Assembly: GCA_902628045.1 (NCBI GenBank)
Contig: CACOLU010000010.1
Location: 1 to 36,074 of the forward strand
Length of the DNA stretch: 36,074 nt
DNA from: an uncultured Candidatus Actinomarina sp.
Lineage (GTDB): Bacteria; Actinomycetota; Acidimicrobiia; Actinomarinales; Actinomarinaceae
Reading direction: 5' to 3'
Part shown: in pieces, positions 16,149-24,461 of the stretch
Position numbering within the stretch: position 1 is the first letter of the stretch
How the letters are laid out: every line of letters begins with the position of its first letter
Program-made: the position numbers and the translations under genes
The notes under the pieces: generated by a model
What the model saw: the letters and a program-made list of their open reading frames with translations, nothing else
Told to the model about the DNA's origin: nothing
Database searches by the model: none

Positions 16149-16161
16149 TACAATTGTACCG
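16149..16161 (+). promoter_or_regulatory. Leaderless promoter of the prpC-prpD operon
   Basis: TACAAT (16149-16154) lies exactly 7 bases before ATG 16162, and no ribosome site precedes the ATG. It is inside the 89-base divergent gap shared with the penicillin-binding protein gene; this is one of the longest gene-free gaps in the window. Confidence 0.6.
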
Positions 16162-17232
16162 ATGGATTATTCACCTGGTTTAAGAGGAGTTATTGCAGGA
16201 GAAACGGCAATCTCTACAGTTGGTAAAGAAGGTACTTCACTTAGATATAGAGGGCATGACGCAACTGTGCTTACCTCAAACAATACTTATGAAGAAGTTG
16301 CATCACTAATTCTTACTGATATTTTAGAAGGTAAAAATTTTAAGAAAAGTTTTTCAAAATATTATTCAGAAACAGCTAAAGATAATAAATTAAATGAATT
16401 ACTTATAGAAATTAAAGAAAAGCTTCATCCTATGGATGTAGTCAGAACAATTGTCTCATACAAAGGTGAATTAACAACACTTAGAAAAAAAAGTTTAGAC
16501 AATGATGACAAAACTGAATTGTCAGCAAGAATCACTGCAATTGTTTGTTATATTATTGCCTCCTACCATCAAGAAGCCTGTGATGAACTAGATAAGGATT
16601 ACTTAGTATCCAGTTCTCTTTTACCTAATGGGGCATCAAAAGAAAAATTAGAAGCTTTAGATGACATGTTAATTTTATATGCCGAACATGGGTTTAATGC
16701 TTCAACCTTTGCGACTAGAGTTACGGCATCAACAAGAGCTGATCTTACTGGTGCTATAGTCTCAGGTATAGCAACACTTAAAGGAGAACTTCATGGTGGA
16801 GCTAATGAAAGAGCAGTAGAGCTTATTAATTCATTTGAAAATGTTGCAGATGCAGAAAAAGGAATTATGGAGCTCTTAGAACAAAAGACGAAAATTATGG
16901 GGTTTGGTCATGGTGTATATAAAATACAGGATCCAAGAAGTCCAATAGTAAAAAATTGGGTATCAAAATTAGTCAATAGTGATGAATCTAAAAATAGATT
17001 TGAAATTGCACAAAAAATTGATCAAATTATGGATGAAGAAAAAAATCTTTTTCCAAATGTAGATTTTTATGGAGGTCTTCTTTTAGCTGAGCTTGGTTTC
17101 GAAGTTGATTTATTTACACCAATATTTGTTGCTGGACGTTCAGTTGGCTGGGCATCACATTATTTTGAACAAAGGGAACAAGATATCTTAATTAGACCTG
17201 CCGCCAAATATACCGGACCTTCTGAAAGATAA
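16162..17232 (+). CDS. prpC: Citrate synthase family, probably 2-methylcitrate synthase
   Basis: The 356-residue protein is a short, type-I-like citrate synthase. It condenses oxaloacetate with acetyl-CoA or propionyl-CoA. It begins SPGLRGVIAGETAISTVG and has RYRGHD, GELHGGANERAV (first catalytic His), MGFGHGVYK (second His, with RSP nearby) and a C-terminal FTPIFVAGRSVGWASHYFEQ (catalytic Asp usually here as D; the segment before it is VDLFTPIF). The next gene, 4 bases downstream, is clearly 2-methylcitrate dehydratase, which makes 2-methylcitrate synthase the better name. An enzyme serving both the TCA and methylcitrate cycles is possible. No second citrate synthase is visible in the window. 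Confidence 0.85.
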   Translation: MDYSPGLRGVIAGETAISTVGKEGTSLRYRGHDATVLTSNNTYEEVASLILTDILEGKNFKKSFSKYYSETAKDNKLNELLIEIKEKLHPMDVVRTIVSYKGELTTLRKKSLDNDDKTELSARITAIVCYIIASYHQEACDELDKDYLVSSSLLPNGASKEKLEALDDMLILYAEHGFNASTFATRVTASTRADLTGAIVSGIATLKGELHGGANERAVELINSFENVADAEKGIMELLEQKTKIMGFGHGVYKIQDPRSPIVKNWVSKLVNSDESKNRFEIAQKIDQIMDEEKNLFPNVDFYGGLLLAELGFEVDLFTPIFVAGRSVGWASHYFEQREQDILIRPAAKYTGPSER

Positions 17233-17235
17233 TTT

Positions 17236-18621
17236 TTGAATTCTAACAATTTAGATGTATTAATCACTGATTACATTTCTAGTAATTTAGGTGAAGATGG
17301 TAATCATTTCTATTCTTCAAAATTAGCAATATTAGATACTATTGGATGCATAATCGAGGCAAGTAATCATGAAGACGTTCTTCAATTTGCATCTAAAAAT
17401 AATTTAAGTTTGAGATTTAAAAATCCATTTAAAAATTTAACTCTTGACGAAAGCTATGAAAATATTTCTTGGTACCTGACAGTTCTAATTCGATGGTTTG
17501 ATTATAACGACACTTTTTTGGCTAAGGAGTGGGCACATCCATCAGATAATTTTGGATCAATTTATAGTTATTTTTTTAAAAACAATAAATATAAGTTTAA
17601 TGATTTTACAAATGCTCTAACTAAAGCATACGAAATACAAGGTTCTTTATGTTTAGGGACTTCACTAAATAAACTTGGTTATGATCACGTTTTTTATGTA
17701 AAACTTGCTTCTGGTTCTGTCTTCTCATATTTAGTCAATAATGGTGATACAAATGCTTTAAGAAGAACAGTCAATAATATACTTTTAGATGGACCAAGCT
17801 TAAGGGCTTATAGGCATTTTCCAAATGTTGGAAAAAGAAAAAGCTGGGCAGCTGCTGATGCTTCCAGAAGAGGCATTGAGCTTGCAATTATAAGTAGTTA
17901 TAAAGATGAAATCTATGAATCTGTTCAAAATGAAGATAAGTGGGGATTTGAGTCTAGTTTTTTAGATAATTCAAAAATAGAATTTGGAAAAGATCTTAAC
18001 AATTGGGTTATTCAAAATATACTTTTTAAAGTTCTTTTTCCTGCTGAGTTCCATGGTCAATCAGCTGTAGAAGCTGCAATAAAATTAAGTGAAGAATTTA
18101 ATAAAAATATGAACAAGTTTGAAAAAGTAAATATTTACACACATGAACCTGCTGTAAGAATAATCTCAAATAAAGAGGTTTTAAAAAATGCTTCTGATAG
18201 AGATCATAGTATGGAGTATATGGTTGCTGCTGCGCTTCTTTATGGAGATTTGAAGTATGAAATGTATGAAGAGAGTTTTGAGGGATTTGAAAATATTAAT
18301 AGTTTAAGAAAAAAGATTTTTGTAACTGAAGAATCTCAATTTACCAAAGACTATTATGAATTTTCAAAAAGACATATATCTAACTCGATAGAAATTGTTT
18401 ACAAAGATAACTCAATTTCAAAAAAAATTACTATAAAAAATCCTATAGGCCACCCTTCAAGAAGAGAAGAGGCAATTCCATTGTTAAAAGAAAAATTTGT
18501 AAGAAATGTGAAGTCTTTATTTGATGAAGAAAAAGCATCAGAAGTATGGGATAAGATTATAAATCTAAAAAAAGATGACGATTTAAATAAATTTTTTAAT
18601 ATTCTTAATGAAGATGAATGA
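17236..18621 (+). CDS. prpD: 2-methylcitrate dehydratase, MmgE/PrpD family
   Basis: The 461-residue protein matches PrpD across its length. Seen motifs are KLAILDTIGC near the N-terminus, RWFDYNDTFLAKEWAHPSDN, GYDHVFYVKLAS, RAYRHFPNVGKRKSWAAADA, FPAEFHGQSAVEAA and the C-terminal HPSRREEAIPLL. It dehydrates 2-methylcitrate to 2-methyl-cis-aconitate in propionyl-CoA breakdown. The start is a TTG at 17236, 3 bases after the prpC stop. The 3' end overlaps the next gene by up to 14 bases. The lyase PrpB is not in the window. Confidence 0.92.
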   Translation: MNSNNLDVLITDYISSNLGEDGNHFYSSKLAILDTIGCIIEASNHEDVLQFASKNNLSLRFKNPFKNLTLDESYENISWYLTVLIRWFDYNDTFLAKEWAHPSDNFGSIYSYFFKNNKYKFNDFTNALTKAYEIQGSLCLGTSLNKLGYDHVFYVKLASGSVFSYLVNNGDTNALRRTVNNILLDGPSLRAYRHFPNVGKRKSWAAADASRRGIELAIISSYKDEIYESVQNEDKWGFESSFLDNSKIEFGKDLNNWVIQNILFKVLFPAEFHGQSAVEAAIKLSEEFNKNMNKFEKVNIYTHEPAVRIISNKEVLKNASDRDHSMEYMVAAALLYGDLKYEMYEESFEGFENINSLRKKIFVTEESQFTKDYYEFSKRHISNSIEIVYKDNSISKKITIKNPIGHPSRREEAIPLLKEKFVRNVKSLFDEEKASEVWDKIINLKKDDDLNKFFNILNEDE

Positions 18622-19486
18622 AATTTATTTGCTAGTTGGGGGAGAGGCAACAAGACTTCAACCACTTTCTTCTGGAATACCAAAAGCTCTATTGACTGTT
18701 AGAGGAGAAAGAATAATTGATAAAATCATTAAACAATTTTCAAATTTAAAAATTTTTAATTTTAATTTAATTTGCTCAGCCAAGCATGAAAAATTTTGGT
18801 TAGATTACAAAGCTAATCACAATAAAGAAGTAAATCTTCTTTTCGAGAATTCTAAACTTGATACAGCAGGATATATTGTAGAAAATTTAGATTCTATGCC
18901 TAATACATTTTACTGTATGAATGGTGATTTGATGTTAAATGTTAATTTACTCGATTTTATTAATGCCTCTAGTCAATGTTCTAATTCCCTAATTGGATCT
19001 TATGAGGTCGAAGATCCAACAAGATATGGAGTATTAGAAATAAATCAAGATGACAAAGTAGTTCAATTTATAGAGAAGCCAAAAGACAAAAGTTATGGAA
19101 ATAAAATAAGTTTAGGTTTGTATCACCTACACAAGAAAGATTTATTAGCAATACATAACAACCTTGGAATACCCTGCTCTTTTGAAAGACAGGTTTTTCC
19201 TATGTTATCTAAAGCTGACTTACTAAGTACATTTACAGTTAACGGAGACATGTTAGATGTTGGAACACTTGAATCATACATTTCTGCACATATTATTGAG
19301 GGAGAAGAGAATTGGATATCTCCAAATAATGTAAAAATTAGTGATAGTGCCATAGTAAAAAACAGTGTTATTTTGGATAATTGTATTATTGAAGATAACG
19401 TAACTATTTCAGATTCAATAATTAGTAGTAATTCAATTATTAATAGTGGCTCTATTATTAATAAAGAAATCATAAGGGTAAATTGA
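18608..19486 (+). CDS. Sugar-1-phosphate nucleotidyltransferase with hexapeptide repeats
   Basis: The 292-residue protein has a nucleotidyltransferase domain (about 1-230) opening with LVGGEATRLQPLS...PKALL, the nucleotide-binding signature in a form with Ala in place of the second usual Gly. It then has MNGDLM (metal-binding Asp) and FIEKP. The C-terminal 55 residues are Ile/Ser/Asn-rich hexapeptide repeats of the left-handed beta-helix type. Such enzymes activate glucose-1-P, mannose-1-P or similar sugars with an NTP. The substrate is not determined. A mannose-1-phosphate guanylyltransferase would fit the phosphomannomutase and PGI/PMI encoded further along. Two in-frame ATGs, 18608 and 18614, are possible starts, both overlapping prpD. 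Confidence 0.82.
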   Translation: MKMNEIYLLVGGEATRLQPLSSGIPKALLTVRGERIIDKIIKQFSNLKIFNFNLICSAKHEKFWLDYKANHNKEVNLLFENSKLDTAGYIVENLDSMPNTFYCMNGDLMLNVNLLDFINASSQCSNSLIGSYEVEDPTRYGVLEINQDDKVVQFIEKPKDKSYGNKISLGLYHLHKKDLLAIHNNLGIPCSFERQVFPMLSKADLLSTFTVNGDMLDVGTLESYISAHIIEGEENWISPNNVKISDSAIVKNSVILDNCIIEDNVTISDSIISSNSIINSGSIINKEIIRVN

Positions 19487-19489
19487 AAA

Positions 19490-20413
19490 ATGAAAATATT
19501 AGTAACTGGCGGAGCTGGCTTTATAGGATCTCACCTTGTCGAAGAGCTTGTAAGTAATGAAAATGAGATTTTAATTTTTGATAATTGTTTAACTGGTAAA
19601 AAAGAAAATTTAGAAATTACAGGTAATTTTAAATTTATAGTTGATGATTTCGGTTCTGAAAATTCTTTAGAAGAAATAGAAATATTTGATCCAGATGTTT
19701 GTTTTCATTTAGCTGCGCAATCTTCAGTTGTGGTATCAGTCGAAAATCCAGCACTTGATTTTGAGCACAATATTTTACAACCAATAAAACTAATTCAGAT
19801 ACTTTTAAGATCTAGCTGTAAAAAATTAGTTTTTACTTCATCTGGAGGAACAATTTTTGGTGAACCTTCTGTAATTCCTACTGCTGAAGAAGATTATGCA
19901 GATGAGCCTGAGTCCCCTTACGGAGTTGCAAAAAAAAGATTAAATGAACTGATAAAGATAATGACAAAAAATTCAAATTTAAAATATTCAATTTTAAACT
20001 TATCCAATGTCTATGGACCAAGACAGGACCCGCATGGAGAAGCAGGTGTAGTGTCAATATTTTCAAATAAATATTTAAATAATGAAGAACCAGTAATCTT
20101 CGGAAATGGTGAGCAGACCAGAGATTACATATATGTAAAGGACGTTGTTAGTGCATTGATAAAAGCGTCTAAGATAGATGAAAACCATTTTTTAAACATA
20201 GGCACTGGTGTTGAAACATCAGTAAATGATCTTGTAAATTCCATGAAAAGTCAGTTTAATTCTGAAATTAATCCTATATATAAACCTGCAAGGGAAGGTG
20301 AATTAAATAGGAGTGTACTGAATAATACAAAAGCAAAAAAAGAATTAGATTGGAAGCCAGAATATAATTTAGATGATGGTATGAAACAAGTTTTTAATTG
20401 GTTAAAAACTTAA
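19490..20413 (+). CDS. NAD-dependent nucleotide-sugar epimerase/dehydratase, GalE-like
   Basis: The 307-residue protein is an extended short-chain dehydrogenase. The Rossmann motif is TGGAGFIGSHL at the N-terminus. DNCLTGK follows, then AAQSSV, the active-site FTSSGG, and the catalytic YGVAKKR (YxxxK). NLSNVYGPRQDP matches the substrate-binding segment seen in UDP-glucose 4-epimerases. It probably interconverts or dehydrates a nucleotide sugar made by the preceding nucleotidyltransferase, whose stop is 3 bases upstream. The exact sugar is unknown. An AAGGG at 19474-19478 may serve as ribosome site. The stop shares TTAA with the convergent cofE stop. Confidence 0.88.
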   Translation: MKILVTGGAGFIGSHLVEELVSNENEILIFDNCLTGKKENLEITGNFKFIVDDFGSENSLEEIEIFDPDVCFHLAAQSSVVVSVENPALDFEHNILQPIKLIQILLRSSCKKLVFTSSGGTIFGEPSVIPTAEEDYADEPESPYGVAKKRLNELIKIMTKNSNLKYSILNLSNVYGPRQDPHGEAGVVSIFSNKYLNNEEPVIFGNGEQTRDYIYVKDVVSALIKASKIDENHFLNIGTGVETSVNDLVNSMKSQFNSEINPIYKPAREGELNRSVLNNTKAKKELDWKPEYNLDDGMKQVFNWLKT

Positions 20414-21108
20414 AGAAAAAAGTCATCATTATCGTCTCTTATCAGTTCAGATGCATTTAGTTTCGAACTTTTATAATCAACACCTCTGATTATTGCTATT
20501 GGTACATCAATGGTTTTCTTCATTACTAGCTCAGCAGCGCTTGCCAACTCATCAATTACTGCTATTTCTGTAGCATTAAGTTCATTATCAAAACTATCTA
20601 ATTTGCCGATATAACTATCTATAGGACTTATCCCGGATGAACCAATCGCAAAATTAACTTGACCCTTTCTCCACGCTCGACCAAATGTATCAGATATTAT
20701 TACAGCAATGGATAAATTGGCTAATGATTCAAACCTTTTTCGAAATTTATCTGCTGATTTATTAGGGTCTTCAGGGAGCAGTAAAGCTGAATTTTTCTTT
20801 ACATTTGATTTATCAATTCCAGCATTTGCACAAATAAATCCATGGTGTGTCTTTGATATAACTAAATCTCCTCTTTTTCTTATAATTTTTTTTGATTCAC
20901 TCTGCAACAACTCTTCAAAATCATAATTTAAGAGATCTCTTTCCATTCCTTCACTTTTTGACACAATTTTTTGAGTAACAATAAAAATGTCATTTTTCTC
21001 AATACCAATCTCACTCTTATTTAAAACATCGAATGTGATTTCAGCCAAATTATCATCAACTTTAATTTCCGGAATACCTTCAATAGGTATTATTCTTATT
21101 TCATTCAT
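20410..21108 (-). CDS. cofE: Coenzyme F420-0:L-glutamate ligase
   Basis: The 232-residue protein matches the CofE family, which adds glutamate residues to F420-0 with GTP in the last step of F420 synthesis. Seen motifs are DIFIVTQKIVSKSEG, ICANAGIDKSN, SDTFGRAWRKGQVNFAIG, ATEIAVIDELASAAELVM and IAIIRG. Mycobacterial FbiB carries an additional C-terminal nitroreductase-like domain; this protein ends after the ligase domain, as in archaea. Its start overlaps the end of cofD by 8 bases, so the pair is co-translated. Confidence 0.93.
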   Translation of the reverse strand: MNEIRIIPIEGIPEIKVDDNLAEITFDVLNKSEIGIEKNDIFIVTQKIVSKSEGMERDLLNYDFEELLQSESKKIIRKRGDLVISKTHHGFICANAGIDKSNVKKNSALLLPEDPNKSADKFRKRFESLANLSIAVIISDTFGRAWRKGQVNFAIGSSGISPIDSYIGKLDSFDNELNATEIAVIDELASAAELVMKKTIDVPIAIIRGVDYKSSKLNASELIRDDNDDFFL

Positions 21109-21997
21109 TTTGCAATATCCTGTTAGCTAGATTTTTTGAGTCATTTTCATTTTTAAAAACAATTTGGTCTTCGAAGACATTTGAAGAGTTGTCAGAATCT
21201 CCATGATGAACATAAAATTTATTAACTCGATTTTTATAATATTTTTTTAATCCCTGAATATCAGGCTTGTACCCCATATCAATAAAATTTTGAACGGAGG
21301 GGCCTTTAAGAGCCTTTTTACCCACAAACGGACTTATAGCAATAACATTATTATGATTTTGCATTGACTTATTAATCCTACTTATGGAAAGTATAGGACC
21401 TATAGACAGGATTGGATTTGAGGGACCAACAATTAAAACATCACTTTGATTAATTAAGTTTGTGACTTGATTTGAGGCCTTTGCTTTTCTTGATCCTTCA
21501 TAGACAACTCTACTTAATCTTGGTTTTGCTTTTTTTTCAACAAAATAATTTTGAAAATTTAGCTTATCACCGTTTTTTGTAATGAGTTTTGTACTTACTT
21601 TATCGTCAGACATCGGAAGAATTTTACATTTAATATTAAATTTGTTTTTTATAATCTCTGTAATTTCAGTGAGTTGTAAACCATCGTTTAACATTTGATT
21701 TCTAAATAAATTAAGAGCTAGATCTTTGTCACCTATCATAAAATTCAAGTCATAAAACTTTTTTAATTCATTATTTACCATGAATTTATCATTCAGGATA
21801 CCCCAACCAAATTTCCCTTCTATGTTTGCTAAACCATAAATTACAGAATCAATGTCAGGCGAAAGAGCTACTCCGTGTATGTATTCGTCATCACCAGTAT
21901 TGACAATAATTGATAAATCAATATTTTTTAACTTGCTCAACCCCTTTGCAAATTTAGCGCCCCCGACACCTCCACTTAAATAAACAACTTTTTTCAT
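21101..21997 (-). CDS. cofD: 2-phospho-L-lactate (or phosphoenolpyruvate) transferase of F420 synthesis
   Basis: The 298-residue protein matches CofD/FbiA, which joins the lactyl or enolpyruvyl phosphate donor to the deazaflavin Fo to make (dehydro-)F420-0. Motifs are SGGVGGAKFAKGL at the N-terminus, NTGDDEYIHGVALSPDIDSV, GPSNPILSIGPIL and ISPFVGKKALKGPS. The last two are typical of the family. In Actinobacteria the donor is thought to be phosphoenolpyruvate. The start ATG follows AAGG at 9 bases. TATATT on the minus strand (22017-22012), 14 bases before the ATG, is a plausible -10, giving a leader of about 7 bases. cofC, the Fo synthase and F420-dependent enzymes are not in the window. Confidence 0.93.
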   Translation of the reverse strand: MKKVVYLSGGVGGAKFAKGLSKLKNIDLSIIVNTGDDEYIHGVALSPDIDSVIYGLANIEGKFGWGILNDKFMVNNELKKFYDLNFMIGDKDLALNLFRNQMLNDGLQLTEITEIIKNKFNIKCKILPMSDDKVSTKLITKNGDKLNFQNYFVEKKAKPRLSRVVYEGSRKAKASNQVTNLINQSDVLIVGPSNPILSIGPILSISRINKSMQNHNNVIAISPFVGKKALKGPSVQNFIDMGYKPDIQGLKKYYKNRVNKFYVHHGDSDNSSNVFEDQIVFKNENDSKNLANRILQNE

Positions 21998-22029
21998 TTA
22001 TAAGAACCTTAAATATATGACCTTTCAAC

Positions 22030-22042
22030 TAACATTTTAGTA
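22030..22042 (+). promoter_or_regulatory. Leaderless promoter of the small cysteine-rich gene and glycan operon
   Basis: TAACAT (22030-22035) is followed by exactly 7 bases and ATG 22043, with no Shine-Dalgarno site. It lies in the 45-base gap shared with the divergent cofD. Confidence 0.5.
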
Positions 22043-22291
22043 ATGATAGACAAAGATATTCTAGATGGATTATCAGAACTTGATGAAGCAGATTTAAAGA
22101 GAATTAAATTATTGGTGGATAATAAGTTAAATATTAAATCTGATGTAAAAGTTTCTTATAGGACTAAATCAATAAAGTGTGGAAAAGAGTCATGTAATTC
22201 ATGTCCTCACGGTCCATATTGGTATGCAGAATGGACCGAAGAAGGAAAAAGAAAAACCAAATATTTAGGTAAAAATTTAACTGATGCTTAG
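22043..22291 (+). CDS. Small protein with a Cys/His cluster, DUF6788-like
   Basis: This 82-residue protein has an acidic, helical N-terminal half (about 1-40). The C-terminal half contains CGKESCNSCPHGPYWYAEW, then a basic strand (KRKTKYLG). The spacing CxxxxCxxCPHGPYWY resembles the small DUF6788-type proteins found near mobile or accessory genes in many bacteria. Three Cys and a His could bind a metal. I cannot assign a function. It is the first gene of its operon and overlaps the next gene by 8 bases, so it is translated together with a membrane glycosyltransferase-like protein. Confidence 0.7.
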   Translation: MIDKDILDGLSELDEADLKRIKLLVDNKLNIKSDVKVSYRTKSIKCGKESCNSCPHGPYWYAEWTEEGKRKTKYLGKNLTDA

Positions 22292-24461
22292 AAATAATCT
22301 TTTTGTAAAAGTTGCCCTTGGTTCTTTGCTGATAATATTTTTGCGAGTAGAACTTGTTTTTTTAGATTTGCTCCCAACCGGTGGGGATATGGGAGCACAT
22401 ATCGTACCGACTAAGTTTTTTGTTAACGAGCTATTTAACAATTTTAAATTAAGTGGATGGTCACAGGACTGGTTTGCTGGCTATCCGGTTTATTATTTTT
22501 ATTTTCCACTTCCTCCTATCATTACTAGTCTCTTAAATTTTTTGTTTCCATTTTCAATTTCTTTTAAAACCATGGTGCTAATTTCACAAGTTTTATTAGT
22601 TATTTCTATTGAATTGCTTATGCGTAAAAATTCAAAAGAGTTTTCTTTTTATGGATTTGGAGTTGGCTTGCTTTATTTGCTTACTGAGTCATTCACAATT
22701 TTTGGTGGAAATCTAGCTTCTTCACTAGCAGGACAGTATTCTTTTACCTATTCGATTGCTTTTGGAAATTTATCAATATTTTATTTGTTAAAGTCAAAAT
22801 ATAAATATTCAATAGAAATTGCTTCTTTGCTACTTGGATTATCTGTACTCTCTCATTTAATCCCTTTTATGATTTACTTGCCAATATTTGCTTTTTACTT
22901 CCTAAAAAGTGATATAAAAATCTTTAAAAAGATTTCAGCATTTCTATTTTTCTTGTTTGTTGCTGTAAGGTTTTCCTTTTCGTTATTTCTGAATCTAGAG
23001 TTCACTACAAACATGACTTACACTCCTTACACCCAGCTTTCAGATCTTGTAAAATCTGACGTACTCCCTTTTGTTATAGGTGCAGCAATTTATATTATTT
23101 CAAGTAAAAGCAAGACTTCTTTAAAAGCAATTTCTGGGTTTGAAATATATTTACTTTCTATCTCGATATATTTGTTTTTTTATGGACCAGAAAGTGCACT
23201 TTGGAATGGAAGAATTGTTCCATTTTTTAACCTGGGTATCATAATTCTATTTTTTAATTTATTACATTTTGATATCAAAAATCTAACAAAAAAAATACAG
23301 GGTAAGTATCCTTTGCTTTTTTTTATTTTGCTAATCAACTCCTACTTTATGTATTTGTATTATTCCAAATGGGGTAACACATATTCAATAACAACTATTA
23401 GCGTAATCTTGATTGTTTTGTTTATATTTTTAATTTCAATAAACTCTAAGAATTTTTTAATTTACACAACTATTGTTTCTTTAACTTTTGGAACTTTAAG
23501 CTACTTACCGCACTGGTTAAATTGGAATTTTAGTGGTTATGAAAGCAAAAATAACTGGGCAGATATAACAACTCTTTATGAGGGTTTAAATACGCTTGAG
23601 CCAGGTAGAATCATGTGGGAACCAAATTCTGATTTAAATAAATATGGCACCCCTATGGTTTTGATGACTATCCCTATGTTTACAGATCACCAAAGCGTGG
23701 AGGGTTTATATTTTGATTCAAGCATAACAACGCCATTCCATTTTTTAACAGTCTCAGGGGTAGCTGAAAGACCTTCTAATCCAGTCGGCGGCTTAACGTA
23801 CATTAATGGTGAATTCGATAAAGGTTTTAGATTAATGAAAGATCTGGGTGTAGATTATTTTATTGCATATACATCGTCAATTAAAGATAAAGCAAACAAA
23901 GATAAAAATTTTAATTTTTTATTTTCAAATGAAGTATTCAATGTTTATTCAATTAACTCAGAGAAAGTACAGTTAATTGAAGATAATTTATATGTATTTG
24001 AGAGTCCAGATTTTAATGAGCGTCTAAGGAATGCAGTTTTAAGAGAAGGTAGTGAACAAAGCTTTTTTGAAGCTGCGTATAAGACTTTTAAAGATGAGCT
24101 GAATTATAAAATAATTGAAAATTATGATATAAGCTTTGTTGAACAAAATGACAAAAATACTGAGCTTTTAATAAGTGATTTAAATATTCAAAACGAATTG
24201 ATTACTTTTAAAACAAATAAACCAAATCAACTACATTTAATTAAGGTTTCGTATTTTCCAAATTGGAAAATAAAAAATGGTTATGGGCCTTTTAGAATCT
24301 CACCATCATTCATGGCAGTTGTTCCAAAAGATGAACTTGTGGAAATTAAATTTGAGTCGAGTAATGTTGAAAAAGCGCTAAATTATTTATCAATCTTTGC
24401 CCTTTTTAGTGCTTTATTCATCACTTATACTTATAAAAAAAGATTTGAGAATGTTAAATAA
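22284..24461 (+). CDS. Large polytopic membrane protein, probable GT-C-type glycosyltransferase
   Basis: The 725-residue protein has about a dozen membrane segments in residues 1-420. A largely soluble region follows (about 425-690) and a last membrane segment closes it (about 696-715). The first extracytoplasmic loop holds GGDMGAHIVPTKFF and WSQDWFAGYPVYYFYFPLP, a pattern seen in GT-C-like membrane proteins (YfhO-like or related) that use polyprenyl-phosphate sugars; the Asp in GGDMGAH would be the catalytic candidate. Acceptor and sugar are unknown. The downstream GtrA-like gene and the convergent Dol-P-Man-synthase-like gene support a role in envelope glycan assembly. It might instead be a structural membrane protein without transferase activity. 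Confidence 0.7.
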   Translation: MLRNNLFVKVALGSLLIIFLRVELVFLDLLPTGGDMGAHIVPTKFFVNELFNNFKLSGWSQDWFAGYPVYYFYFPLPPIITSLLNFLFPFSISFKTMVLISQVLLVISIELLMRKNSKEFSFYGFGVGLLYLLTESFTIFGGNLASSLAGQYSFTYSIAFGNLSIFYLLKSKYKYSIEIASLLLGLSVLSHLIPFMIYLPIFAFYFLKSDIKIFKKISAFLFFLFVAVRFSFSLFLNLEFTTNMTYTPYTQLSDLVKSDVLPFVIGAAIYIISSKSKTSLKAISGFEIYLLSISIYLFFYGPESALWNGRIVPFFNLGIIILFFNLLHFDIKNLTKKIQGKYPLLFFILLINSYFMYLYYSKWGNTYSITTISVILIVLFIFLISINSKNFLIYTTIVSLTFGTLSYLPHWLNWNFSGYESKNNWADITTLYEGLNTLEPGRIMWEPNSDLNKYGTPMVLMTIPMFTDHQSVEGLYFDSSITTPFHFLTVSGVAERPSNPVGGLTYINGEFDKGFRLMKDLGVDYFIAYTSSIKDKANKDKNFNFLFSNEVFNVYSINSEKVQLIEDNLYVFESPDFNERLRNAVLREGSEQSFFEAAYKTFKDELNYKIIENYDISFVEQNDKNTELLISDLNIQNELITFKTNKPNQLHLIKVSYFPNWKIKNGYGPFRISPSFMAVVPKDELVEIKFESSNVEKALNYLSIFALFSALFITYTYKKRFENVK

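Noticed and set aside
19123-19473. 116-codon minus-strand frame rich in Ile/Leu, resembling a membrane protein
   Set aside because: It is the reverse of the hexapeptide-repeat region; the hydrophobic look comes from AT-rich repeats read backwards.
24397-24450. Longer GtrA-like start at ATG 24397
   Set aside because: It adds residues encoded in another frame of the upstream gene's last membrane segment; ATG 24451 with GAGA upstream gives a normal GtrA length.
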